17,500 nt of DNA from Stramonita haemastoma (taxonomy: Eukaryota; Mollusca; Gastropoda; Neogastropoda; Muricidae). The stretch covers positions 36,398,360-36,415,859 of the forward strand of contig CM060320.1 of assembly GCA_030674155.1 (NCBI GenBank). The letters run 5' to 3'. The stretch's first letter is position 1. Each line of letters begins with the position of its first letter. Positions 1 to 8,915 of the stretch are shown here, piece after piece. The notes under the pieces were generated by a model that was not told where the DNA came from, made no database searches, and was given only the letters and a program-made list of their open reading frames with translations. A program made the translations under genes and the position numbers.

Positions 1-1085
1 TGGTTGTCACAGGAGGATAGCGGGCTGAGATTTGGTTAGAAGGGGGTTCGGATGGAAATCTGGTGTCGTTGTTGTTGGGGAGCGGGTTTAAGAGTCCTTG
101 GTGTAACTAAAGTTGAGTGTGTGTGTTTCCACCTTTTGTAAAAAATCTGTTTCTATTAAGGGAAACACACTTACTCCATTTTCAAGCTTGGGGGAAATCT
201 AGTTTTGCTGTTTAATTCCATGGTTCGATAGAGTTAGATTGGTTGGTTGCTTTCATCCCTGTTCAGTCCTGAGATAATAATACAGGTCTATACATTGCAG
301 AACATATCGGTAACAGAAAAAGGGGGTTACTAAGAATTTTGAAAAATGGAGTTACAGTAAAACTACGTGGGGACAAAAGTGTGTCATTACAGAGCAAAAT
401 TGTCTCTCTTGAGAATCGTTCAATCATTTGCATTGTAAATTTGTTAAGCTTTTCGGCGCAAGGAAGTTGTTTCAATTGACTTGTATATCCAAGTGTATGC
501 TATTTTTGTCAGCTTTTGACTATTTTCTATTTGTATGTACCTTAAATAGAAACTATCAATCATCAAAATTGAAACAGCACAAGATTATATGAAATCAAAC
601 CTAATACGAAAAGCTGTCTTCGAGTCAAACTTCCCTATACAAAAGTGACACAAAGTACAACCGAAACTAATCCCCGACAATACTATTTCCTCCGGTATTA
701 GGTTCAGAAGGTTGTACACAGAATAAGCTGGGTCAGAAAGGACATCACCGAACACCACCAAAGTGATCCAGTTGCACGGTAAGGCTTTCTGTCTGCTAGT
801 CTTGCAGCAACTAAACATGGGTCACTGTCAGTACACTGCTCTATTGGGAATGCCAAAGAACCAGCCCGGGTATGACTGCAAGTGATGAGACTGGGATAAG
901 CTGCCTGGGTGGGCTAGCTGGCTGTAAATGTACAGCACAAACGGAAGAACAGAAAGAAACCGTGTCTCTGAAATACGATGTTCCAGCACTACCTTACCCA
1001 TCTCTTCGGCTAGCTACTGACACTAAATCAGGAGGTTGCTGGCAGACTCAAAGCAGTCGATGGTCCATTTCGAGGTCTGCTGACC
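1..1085. other. Unique intergenic or intronic sequence, no gene seen
   Basis: This stretch has ordinary base composition and no long simple repeat, and I recognise no interspersed element in it. The best open frame is a 77-codon reading on the minus strand (818 down to 585). It has a plausible amino acid mix, but I recognise no domain, see no convincing splice acceptor in front of it, and length alone does not separate it from chance. On the plus strand a donor-like CACG|GTAAGG lies at about 779, but the frame leading into it is only about 26 codons long. I treat the whole stretch as non-coding until transcript data say otherwise. Confidence 0.55.
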
Positions 1086-1092
1086 ACTATCA

Positions 1093-1101
1093 ACACGCAC
1101 G

Positions 1102-1166
<65 letters not shown>

Positions 1167-1224
1167 CACACACACACACAACACACAAACACACACACAC
1201 AACGCACGCACGCGCGCACACAAG
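1093..1224. repeat. Compound (CA)n microsatellite with CACG/CGCG edges
   Basis: The tract is nearly continuous CA dinucleotide. CACGCACGCGCG steps mark both ends, and a few AAC or AAAC interruptions occur after 1164. The long frames through it (Thr-His on plus, Cys-Val on minus) are repeat translations. The CG-rich ends look like CA units altered by A/G exchange and lengthen the alternating purine-pyrimidine run. Confidence 0.97.
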
Positions 1225-1294
1225 CATGCATGGTCACATTCTCCGATCACTTGTTGCTGAAAGCCATGTATGTGACAGGGCAGTGTGCCAAGCA

Positions 1295-1357
1295 AGAGGC
1301 GGAGGAGGAAAGGAGGAAGGAAGGAAGGGGCAGACAGAGGAAGAGGGGGCGGGAAGA
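1295..1357. repeat. Short purine-rich GGA/GGAA tract
   Basis: About 60 bases of almost pure purine on the plus strand, built from GGA and GGAA units (for example GGAGGAGGAAAGGAGGAAGG). It is an imperfect simple repeat. No gene is associated with it. Confidence 0.85.
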
Positions 1358-1466
1358 TAACATCAACCAGTGGACGTGCCTGCCTGGCCCACTTCTTGCA
1401 GCAGTGTCAAGACATCAATGAAGCCTTTAAGACCCTGGATAAATGGATGAGGGGGGATGTGTAAGA

Positions 1467-2070
1467 TGGATGGATGGATGGATGGATGGATGAGTGGGTG
1501 GATGTGTTAGATGGGAGGGATGGGTGGATGGATGATAGGTGGATGTGATGGATGGATGATGGATGGATGGATGGATGGATGGATGGAGTGGTGGATGGAT
1601 GGGTGGGTGGGTGATGGGTGGATGGATGGTGGATGGGTGGATGGTGTGTTAGGTGGATGGATGGATGGATGGATGGATGAGTGGGTGGATGTGTTAGATG
1701 GATGGATGGATGGATGGATGAGTGGGTGGATGGTTTAGATGGATGGATGGATGGATGGATGAGTGGTGGATGGATGAGTGGTGGATGTGATGGATGGATG
1801 GATGGATGGATGGATGGATGGATGATGATGGATGGATGGATGGATGGATGGGTGGATGGATGGATGGATGGTAGGTGGATGTGATAGATGGATGGATGGA
1901 TGGATGGATGGATGGATGGATGATGGATGAGTAGGTGGATGTGATGGATGGATGGATGGATGGATGGATGGATGGATGGATGGATGGATGGGTGTGTTAG
2001 GTGGATGGATGGATGGATGGATGGATGGATGGATGGATGGATGGATGGGTGGATGGGTGGATGGATGGAT
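1467..2070. repeat. GATG/GGAT tetranucleotide array with higher-order units
   Basis: About 600 bases are dominated by (GGAT)n. The array is not uniform. Variant blocks recur, such as GATGAGTGGGTGGATG (near 1489, 1677 and 1719), GATGAGTGGTGGATG (near 1760 and 1774), and a GGTGGATGTGAT block near 1540, 1787, 1875 and 1934; GTGTTAG recurs near 1504, 1647, 1690 and 1994. Pure GGAT runs separate these blocks, so variant-bearing segments were themselves duplicated, which gives a minisatellite-like higher-order pattern. The Gly-Trp-Met-Asp frames across it are repeat translations. Confidence 0.96.
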
Positions 2071-2112
2071 GAAAATTAAGTGGATTGGTTAGCTGGTTGG
2101 ATAGTTGGCTAA

Positions 2113-2182
2113 TTGGTTGGTTGGTTGGTTGGTTGGTTGGTTGGTTGGTTGGTTGGTTGGTTGGTTGGTTGGTTGGTTGGTT
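2113..2182. repeat. (TTGG)n tetranucleotide array
   Basis: About 17 near-perfect TTGG units. A transition zone (about 2080-2112) mixes GGAT- and GGTT-type words and joins it to the preceding GATG array. Regular G2T2 spacing makes two-tetrad G-quadruplexes possible on the plus strand. Confidence 0.97.
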
Positions 2183-2194
2183 CACTGACGGATG

Positions 2195-2312
2195 GATTGT
2201 TTGATTGTTTTGTTGGTTGGCTGCCTGACTGACTTTTTTACTGGCTGAATCACTGAGAACTCAATTGACTGACTGACTGACAAACTGACTAACAGACAGA
2301 CTGACTGACAAA
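2195..2312. repeat. Degenerate TTGG/GACT tetranucleotide tail
   Basis: After the TTGG array the sequence decays through TTGATTG, GGTTGGCTGCC and CTGACTGACT words into CTGACTGACTGACTGAC (about 2265-2281) and CAGACAGACTGACTGAC. It is a degenerate tetranucleotide tract and closes the GATG to TTGG to GACT succession. Confidence 0.8.
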
Positions 2313-2577
2313 CATCTTTTAAAAAATCAAAGACACCAACAAATGTCACAGCACCAGTGAAACAAAATACAATTAGAATCAGGACCAACTGAAAAAACAT
2401 GGTGCAGCAAAATGCATCATAATTACCACCAACCACAACGACAATAACTACAACAGTAGCAACAACCACAATGACAACATGCCGGTCGTAAGAGGGACAA
2501 CTGCTGTGCGGATAACATCAGATTTATATGCAATTTGTATGTGTGGACATAGCGATGTCTGTGTGTGATAGAGAATT
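2313..2577. other. Non-coding spacer with AAC-rich segment
   Basis: The spacer is mostly unique sequence. From about 2424 to 2480 it is a degenerate ACA/AAC trinucleotide run (ACCACC, AACGACAATAACTACAAC, AACAACCACAATGACAAC). No gene or element recognised. Confidence 0.6.
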
Positions 2578-2669
2578 AATGTGTGTGTGTGTGATTGTGT
2601 GTGTGATTGTGTGTATGATTGTGTGTGTGTATGTGTGTATACATGTGTATATGTGTGTGTGTGTGTGTG

Positions 2670-2700
<31 letters not shown>

Positions 2701-2724
2701 GTGTGTGTGTGTGTGTGTGTGTGC
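2578..2724. repeat. (GT)n microsatellite with an embedded GTGTGTGTGATT repeat
   Basis: The 5' part (2580-2622) repeats a roughly 12-base word, GTGTGTGTGATT, about three times. After a short TGTATACATGTGTATATG stretch it becomes long GT runs with two TGTTGTG breaks. The long frames on both strands are Cys-Val or Thr-His repeat translations. Confidence 0.95.
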
Positions 2725-2731
2725 GAGCGTG

Positions 2732-3075
2732 TAAAAGAGAGAGAGGGGAGCAAGAAGTGATACAGAAGAAAAGCGTTAAAGAGAGAGAGAGGGAGGTGCG
2801 TACACATGTGTTTTTCATGTGTTGGGATGTGTGTATGTATGTGTATGCACGTGTATGAGCACATACACATACACCAGAGAGATGAGAAACACAAACAAAG
2901 AGGCAGAGACAAACAGATTGACACAGAGACTGCACAAAGAGGAAGAAACAGACACAGACAGATAAACAGAGACACGGTGAGAGAAAGCTAAAGAAAAGCC
3001 AAACAAAATCGAGAGAAAGGAGACATTCAGGCTAGCGGACAGACACATTCGCAAACAGAAAGGTAGGGAGAAAGG
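2732..3075. repeat. Degenerate purine-rich GA / CAGA tract
   Basis: Two GA-rich patches (2736-2790) are followed by a GT-containing insert (about 2794-2860). A long A/G-rich stretch of imperfect CAGA, GAGA and AAAC words then runs from about 2876 to 3070. It looks like an old, decayed CAGA/GA array. No gene. Confidence 0.75.
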
Positions 3076-3088
3076 AGAACCGACCAAC

Positions 3089-3162
<74 letters not shown>

Positions 3163-3271
3163 CACGCGCTACACACACACAAACAAACAAACACAACACA
3201 CACACACTTAACACACGCACCACACCAACACACACACACGCACGCACACAACCACCACATACACACACACA

Positions 3272-3339
<68 letters not shown>

Positions 3340-3360
3340 ACAACAAACACACAAACACAC
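3089..3360. repeat. Long interrupted (CA)n array
   Basis: The first block is almost pure CA (3089-3146). Blocks interrupted by AAAC, CGCGCTAC, TTAACACACGC and CACCAC steps follow, with two further clean CA blocks (about 3257-3338). The high density of interruptions suggests an old array. Minus-strand Cys-Val frames are artefacts. Confidence 0.96.
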
Positions 3361-3424
3361 AGCATAAAGGAATGATGATCGAAGCACCAGAACATTGATC
3401 GCTATCCGTTTACATTGTCCATGG

Positions 3425-3582
3425 CATGACCTAAGCCTGCACCAACCCTCTCCTCCGTCTTCCACCCCCCACTCCCCCTTCCTCCACCTCTCTAATCCAC
3501 AAGTTCTTTGCTTTTCTATCCTTTCCTATCCTTCATTTCAACATCCCCCTTCCCCTTCTGTCCTCGCCCCCCCCCCTCCTCT
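3425..3582. repeat. Pyrimidine-rich tract 5' of the CTGT element
   Basis: The plus strand is strongly C/T-rich, ending in a run of ten C's at 3567-3576 and CTCCT. A comparable C/T-rich tract precedes the element core in the other two copies, but here it does not align base for base with them. It may be a diverged part of the same element or an unrelated tract. Confidence 0.7.
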
Positions 3583-3786
3583 GGCGTGAGGATCAGCAGT
3601 TTCCAGGCAGTCATCCAGTGGTCTGAGCTATGTCACAGGCATTCAGGATCGATCTGGTCTGTCTGTCTGTCCGTCTGTCTGCTGTCTGACTGTCTGTCTG
3701 TCTGTCTGTCAGATTCCTTCCTGTGTTGTTGGTTTTCAGCCCTTTAAGTAAGCAGTGCGTGCAGCACTGCTGTTGTTTCTCTCTTA
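3583..3786 (+). mobile_element. CTGT-core interspersed element, copy 1
   Basis: The copy starts with a 75-base conserved block (GGCGTGAGGATCAGCAGTTT to GATCGATCTGGTC). This leads into a (CTGT)n array (about 3658-3709) with two irregular units. A conserved 3' block follows, containing CAGATTCCTTCCTGTGTT, GGTTTTCAGCCCTTTAAG and GCAGTGCGTGCAGC. Both conserved blocks recur at 5028-5590 (inverted) and 6143-6615, so this is a real interspersed unit with an internal microsatellite. No coding capacity is visible. The layout resembles non-autonomous elements known in insects and bivalves that carry a tandem-repeat core between conserved flanks. Class assignment is an inference, because I see no terminal inverted repeats, target duplication or Helitron ends. 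Confidence 0.85.
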
Positions 3787-3821
3787 TGTTATTTTTCTTC
3801 TGTGTTCCTGTATTTTCGTGA

Positions 3822-4138
3822 AACACACCTACATACAGACACATAGACACAGGCACAGACAGACGTATGCACATGTATGTGAACACACCCACATATACAT
3901 ACATGCATATAATTATCTCACACGCACACATATCAACACGCACACACACATACACACACATGCACACACTCGTGCACAAATACACATACACACACATACA
4001 CACATACGTAAAAATACATGAACACAATTTTTACCATCATTCATACACACATACGCACACACACACACATACACATACACACACACACACTGTCACACAC
4101 ACACACATGCATGTACACATGTATGATAAGAATGCACA
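3822..4138. repeat. Degenerate CA/TA (ACATAC) repeat
   Basis: A long stretch of CACATA, ACATAC, ACATGC and CACACA words (TACATACATGCATATA near 3896, clean CA near 4053-4108). It is a decayed CA array with many C-to-T type changes. Thr-His frames are artefacts. Confidence 0.88.
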
Positions 4139-4263
4139 CACGTATGATCAGTAAGTAGGTATAGTAGCTATGTGTTAAACTACTATGACTGCATTGAAAA
4201 AGTACAATTTATTTTAGCTTTGTTGTTCTTATTCTTCTTTTTCTAAGAATCTTACAAACACAA

Positions 4264-4536
4264 TCAGAATAGCTCTATGATCAGAGTGCTTGCTCTTCCA
4301 AAAGCTAAGGATAAGCAGCATTGAGTGCGGTTGACTCGCGGATAGGTAACTTTATGTGTCTGGGCTTCAGTACAGTCCCCCATCAGCTGTAAACGGGTAC
4401 TTAACGTCTTTAGGGACAGTGAAGGTAGAGGCAGTGGTGGAGAGGAGATGGGTCCCACGCATAAGATGCTGGCTCCAAGAGAAGCTGAAGTTTCTGACAC
4501 CTTGCTCTCTAATGACTGCATAGGTAATGGGACACC
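4264..4536 (+). mobile_element. tRNA/5S-headed SINE, diverged copy
   Basis: The stretch aligns along its length to 12449-12744 in the same orientation. Shared blocks include AGCTAAGG.TAAGCAGCAT, GGCTTCAGTACAGT, CAGCTGTAA, CTTTAGGG.CAG.GAAGGTA, GAGGAGATGGG, AGAGAAGCTGA.GTTTCTGA and CATAGGT.AT.GGACACCT. It is the more decayed copy: the 5S box C region reads GGATAGGTAAC instead of GGATGGGTGAG, and the tRNA-like start is blurred. After GACACCT the similarity stops, with none of the CTTTAC tail seen in the other copy, so the 3' end is truncated or eroded. The 149-codon minus-strand frame across this copy is an antisense SINE reading. Confidence 0.85.
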
Positions 4537-4783
4537 TGGACTTGACAAACACCTCCAGGCAAAAACTGGATGACCAAACCAATCACTGCAGAAAATCTCA
4601 GTTGTTTGATGGAGCAGGACCGTAAAAAGAAAGGAGGCATACATTGATGGAAAAATCCATGACACTGTTGTCCTATTTTCACGTATTCTTGTTTCGCAAA
4701 CAATGAAGGACATAGTTTATGTTGGAAGCCACTGGTCTGTATTAAAGGTCAGCAATTGTTCACTCTCATGTAATCATTTTGTG
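4537..4783. other. Unique spacer, nothing recognised
   Basis: Mixed-composition sequence between the SINE and a GT tract. No simple repeat, conserved block or convincing open frame seen. Confidence 0.6.
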
Positions 4784-5027
4784 TATGTATGTGGTGTGTG
4801 TGTGTGTGCGTGTGCGTGACCTTACATGCACACATGTGCATAAGTGTGTATGTGCGTGTGTACATGCACATATGAAGAAAGGAACAGAGGCAAAAACAGG
4901 GACAGACAGACAGACAAAGACATGCACAGATCCTGAGCATTAACACTAAGATTAAAAATAGAAAAACTAGGTAAACACAAGGATTGAAACAAAAACTGGA
5001 ACAGAGAATGACACACTCAACACAAGA
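4784..5027. repeat. Degenerate GT/GTAT tract followed by CAGA-like sequence
   Basis: GTATGTATGTGGTGTGTGTG (4784-4803) continues as GT with CATGCACA words to about 4876. A short CAGA run (GGGACAGACAGACAGACAAAG, near 4900-4919) follows, then A-rich unique sequence. It lies just beyond the 3' end of the inverted CTGT element. Confidence 0.75.
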
Positions 5028-5192
5028 AGAACTATGACACAATGTAAGAGAGAGAGAGAAAAAAACCAGAACACTGCCGCACGCACTGCTTACTTACAGG
5101 GCTGAAAACCAACAACACAGAAAGGAATCTGACAGACAGACAGGCAGACAGACAGTCAGACAGATAGACAGACAGACAGATAGACAGACAGG

Positions 5193-5242
<50 letters not shown>

Positions 5243-5590
5243 GTCAGACAGACAGACAGACAGACAGACAGACCAGATCGATCCTGAATGCCTGTGACAT
5301 AGCTCAGACCACTGGATGACTGCCTGGAAACTGCTGATCCTCACGCCAAGGGAAAGGGAAGGGGGGTGGAGGAGGGGGAATAGATGATGGGAGGGGCACA
5401 GTGTGGGGTTAGGGGGAAGGGCAGGTAAGGATGAAGTGGGGGGGGGGGGTGGAGAGAGGGGCTGAAATCTTCTCATGTCACACCACTGACACAGTCTGTT
5501 GGGGAATGAATGGATGATGTTACAGTCAGACCTTTCGAACCTGTATTTGTTCTGCATGTTTGTCTGTCTATGAGGCTTCCATACATGTAG
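5028..5590 (-). mobile_element. CTGT-core interspersed element, copy 2 (inverted, long form)
   Basis: Read on the minus strand from about 5590, it contains a 5' module shared with copy 3 (words AGACAAACA, ACAGGTTC, AAAGGT.TGACTGTAACA, ACTGTGTCAGTGGTGTGACA), then a C/T-rich tract with CATCCTTACCTGCCCTTCCC and CATCATCTATTCCCCCTCC. The 75-base core follows (complement at 5272-5347), then the microsatellite seen as (CAGA)n at 5131-5272, and the 3' block down to CTCTCTTACATTGTG. Copies 2 and 3 share about 450-560 bases, so the unit is longer than copy 1 suggests. Internal array length differs between copies, as expected for a microsatellite carried inside a mobile unit. No coding capacity. Confidence 0.88.
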
Positions 5591-6142
5591 ATTGATTACA
5601 AAGAAAAGTGTGCATGGTGTGTGTGTTTGTTTAAGTATGCTTGAATGTAGATGGAAGGCAATGGATCTGTGTGATTTGTACATGCCTATTGAGAGATATA
5701 GACAGTTATGGGAATAGACTTGGGCATGTTTGTGTCTATGTAGGTGAGTGGACTTTTGTGCGCTGTTCAGTGCAAAACTTTATTATTTCTACAGCAAATG
5801 TTGTTGAGGCATCTACCATCCACTGTGTGTGTGAGGGGGGAGGTGCGTGCATGCATGCGCGTGTGTGTGTGTGTGTGTGTATGTGTGTTAGTGTGCCCAT
5901 ATGAGCATGAATTATACAGCTACATATATGCATGCATGTCTTCACCTACATGCATCTGCTCACATACACATACACACACTTATGCACAGGCATGTATGCA
6001 TACATACATGTTTGAGTGAATTTAAATATCTGTAGTTATCAATAAGTATCTATCTACATGCCATATATTCATCACCTTATGTATACATGCTAACATAATA
6101 TGTCCATAAACACATACACACACATGCTCATAGATAACCTAT
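5591..6142. repeat. Spacer with short (GT)n and ATACATGC-rich degenerate repeat
   Basis: Unique sequence to about 5820 is followed by GCATGCATGCGCGTGTGTG and a short GT run (about 5842-5888). From about 5909 to 6150 the sequence is rich in ACATACA, CATGCATG and ATATATGC words, a decayed purine-pyrimidine alternating repeat. No gene recognised. Confidence 0.75.
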
Positions 6143-6615
6143 ATATATGCATGAAAGCCACTCAGACAAACAGGTAGCACACACAGGTTCAAAAGGTTTG
6201 ACTGTAACAATCATGGATTGTCCCAAGGGACTGTGTCAGTGGTGTGACATGAGAATATTTCAGCCCCTCTCTTCACCCCCAGCCCCCCCCCCCCCACTTC
6301 ATCCTTACCTGCCCTTCCCCCTAACCCCACCCCAACCCCCTTCCCATCATCTATTCCCCCTCCTCCACCCCCCTTCCCTTTCCCTTGGCGTGAGGATCAG
6401 CAGTTTCCAGGCAGTCATCCAGTGGTCTGAGCTATGTCACAGGCATTCAGGATCGATCTGGTCGGTCTGTCTGTCTGTCTGTCTGCCTGTCTGCCTGTCT
6501 GTCTGTCTGTCTGTCTGTCTGTCAGATTCCTTCCTGTGTTATTGGTTTTCAGCCCTTTAAGTAAGCAGTGCGTGCAGCAGTGCCTTTTGTTTCTCTCTTA
6601 CATTGTGATGTTCTT
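6143..6615 (+). mobile_element. CTGT-core interspersed element, copy 3 (long form)
   Basis: Modules in order: a 5' block (6143-6245) matching copy 2, a C/T-rich tract with a C13 run (about 6246-6386), the 75-base core (6387-6463), (CTGT)n with GCCTGT variants (6464-6522), and the 3' block (6522-6610) ending in CTCTCTTACATTGTG. Downstream, GATGTTCTTTTTTGTG has only weak resemblance to copy 2, so the 3' boundary is about 6605-6615. Copies 2 and 3 are head to head, about 550 bases apart. It carries no coding capacity. Confidence 0.88.
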
Positions 6616-6706
6616 TTTTGTGATCAGTGGTTTCTTCTTTGTTTAAGTTTCAGTCTTAATGTCTGATTAGTTTTTTTTTTCCTTTCCTTTTCCTGCTAAA
6701 ACCAGG

Positions 6707-7064
<358 letters not shown>

Positions 7065-7250
7065 GAGGGTCAGCTTTTACCATTGATGTAATGACCTTTT
7101 GTCACTTCCACAATGAACTTACATTCTGTGTATGGAAATAAGTGTGGATATGAGTGTGTGCGCGCGCACGCGCACCTACGCACGCACATACACACATACT
7201 TGTCAGGATACTAGGAGAACAAATGTGTGAAAACACAATTATGCGCAAAA
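7065..7250. other. Unique spacer with short CGCG/CACG patch
   Basis: Mostly unique sequence. A palindrome-like patch GTGTGTGCGCGCGCACGCGC and neighbouring CACGCACATACACACA occur at about 7154-7197. No gene recognised. Confidence 0.6.
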
Positions 7251-7266
7251 GTGTGTGTGTGCGCGC

Positions 7267-7297
<31 letters not shown>

Positions 7298-7305
7298 TGT
7301 GTGTG
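7251..7305. repeat. (GT)5(GC)10(GT)12 alternating purine-pyrimidine tract
   Basis: 55 bases of unbroken purine-pyrimidine alternation. Twenty bases of pure GC sit in the middle with GT on both sides. This is the classic composition for left-handed Z-DNA, with the GC centre as the most favourable sequence known. Confidence 0.97.
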
Positions 7306-7640
7306 GTGATGGGGGGGAGGAAATAGTTCAGTCAGGGGCATGTCACAGCAGGGGTACAATATAACACGCGCCAATTGAATGAATACAGGCACGAATACAC
7401 ATAATCATGTGCTAGTGTACAAATAATCATGGGACATTTTTATCTGTCCTTAATTCTGTCTCTATAAGTTCCAGCGTAAAAATCAGTCCTCTTGAAGTCC
7501 TTCTAATGTGTAAGGTCATCACCCATAGAGAAATTCCATCATTCACCGGAAAAAAGCTCACCACCACCAAAAAGTTTCAACTTAATGCTGTAGTTACTTT
7601 TCTGAGGAAAAGAACTACATATTTCCTCCGATCAAATAAA
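7306..7640. other. Unique spacer, nothing recognised
   Basis: Starts with a short G8 run, then ordinary sequence. No element or convincing reading frame seen. Confidence 0.55.
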
Positions 7641-7659
7641 AACAACAACAACAACAACA

Positions 7660-7690
<31 letters not shown>

Positions 7691-7738
7691 AACAGAGAGA
7701 GACAAACAAACAAACAAACAAACAAACAAACAAACAAA
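7641..7738. repeat. Compound (AAC)n(CA)n...(CAAA)n microsatellite
   Basis: (AAC)6 at 7641-7659 passes directly into (CA)n (7660-7688). A short TAAACAGAGAGAGA link is followed by about nine CAAA units (7703-7738). All motifs differ by A insertions into a CA unit, so slippage from a common A/C-rich precursor is a reasonable inference. Confidence 0.96.
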
Positions 7739-8373
<635 letters not shown>

Positions 8374-8439
8374 CACGCACGCACGCAGGCACACACACAT
8401 AACTACCTAGCCAGCCAATAATAAACAAGAAAACAAACT

Positions 8440-8915
8440 ATAAAAAGAGGGGGGAGAAAATGATCGACTTTTTGCATATTCCACCTGCACACGTTTCAGC
8501 ACCCAAACAAACAAAAGAACAAAGACACACAAAAAGCAGAAATCAAAACTAAAAAAGGAATGAGATGCTCAGAAAAGTGAAGAAAGAAGAAGATCGAAAG
8601 ATATTAGCTCTCCACCTACAAGCAAACAAACACTCAAACAAGCAAAAGAAACAAACAAACAATTTTTTTTTAACCGGAAGAACTGAGATTTAGGGGGAAA
8701 AAAGAAAAGAAAGAAAGCGATGAAGAAGAAGACAGGAGAAAATAACAGCATTCTCCCACCTACAAAAACTAGGAAACAATCGAACAAACACACACACATA
8801 CACAAAAAAAGCAAAAGGAAAACTTGTCAAAGGGAAAGGGTGAGATTCTAAGAAAGGGAAAGACAGGAAGAGGAAGAAGGCGACAGGAAAACCTCAGCAC
8901 TTCACCACCACGGAG
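8440..8915 (+). repeat. Degenerate tandem repeat, unit about 130-150 bp, just over 3 copies
   Basis: An A-rich stretch that looks unstructured but is periodic. The word CCACCTAC (or close) recurs at 8481, 8612 and 8756, with a weaker CACCACC at 8903. TGAGAT(T) recurs at 8561, 8684 and 8841. GAAGAAGA.CGA-type words recur at about 8587, 8725 and 8874, each about 25-30 bases before the CCACCT word. AAACAAACA words follow each CCACCT word. Indels make the spacing uneven (131, 144 and 147-148). I recognise no known family. Confidence 0.6.

Noticed and set aside
585..818. 77-codon minus-strand frame with protein-like composition
   Set aside because: No domain, no acceptor site with a pyrimidine tract, and length is within chance for an A/T-rich eukaryotic region.
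872..1360. 162-codon plus-strand open frame and overlapping minus-strand frames
   Set aside because: The centre is the CA array read as Thr-His or Cys-Val. The non-repeat ends are short and match nothing I know.
1511..1884. Gly-Trp-Met-Asp repeat proteins
   Set aside because: Direct translations of the GATG array. The frame shifts wherever a unit is incomplete.
1467..2182. CRISPR-like regular array
   Set aside because: Units are four bases with no unique spacers. It is a microsatellite.
4264..4713. 149-codon minus-strand frame
   Set aside because: More than half of it is the antisense of the diverged SINE copy. Such frames are a common false gene call.
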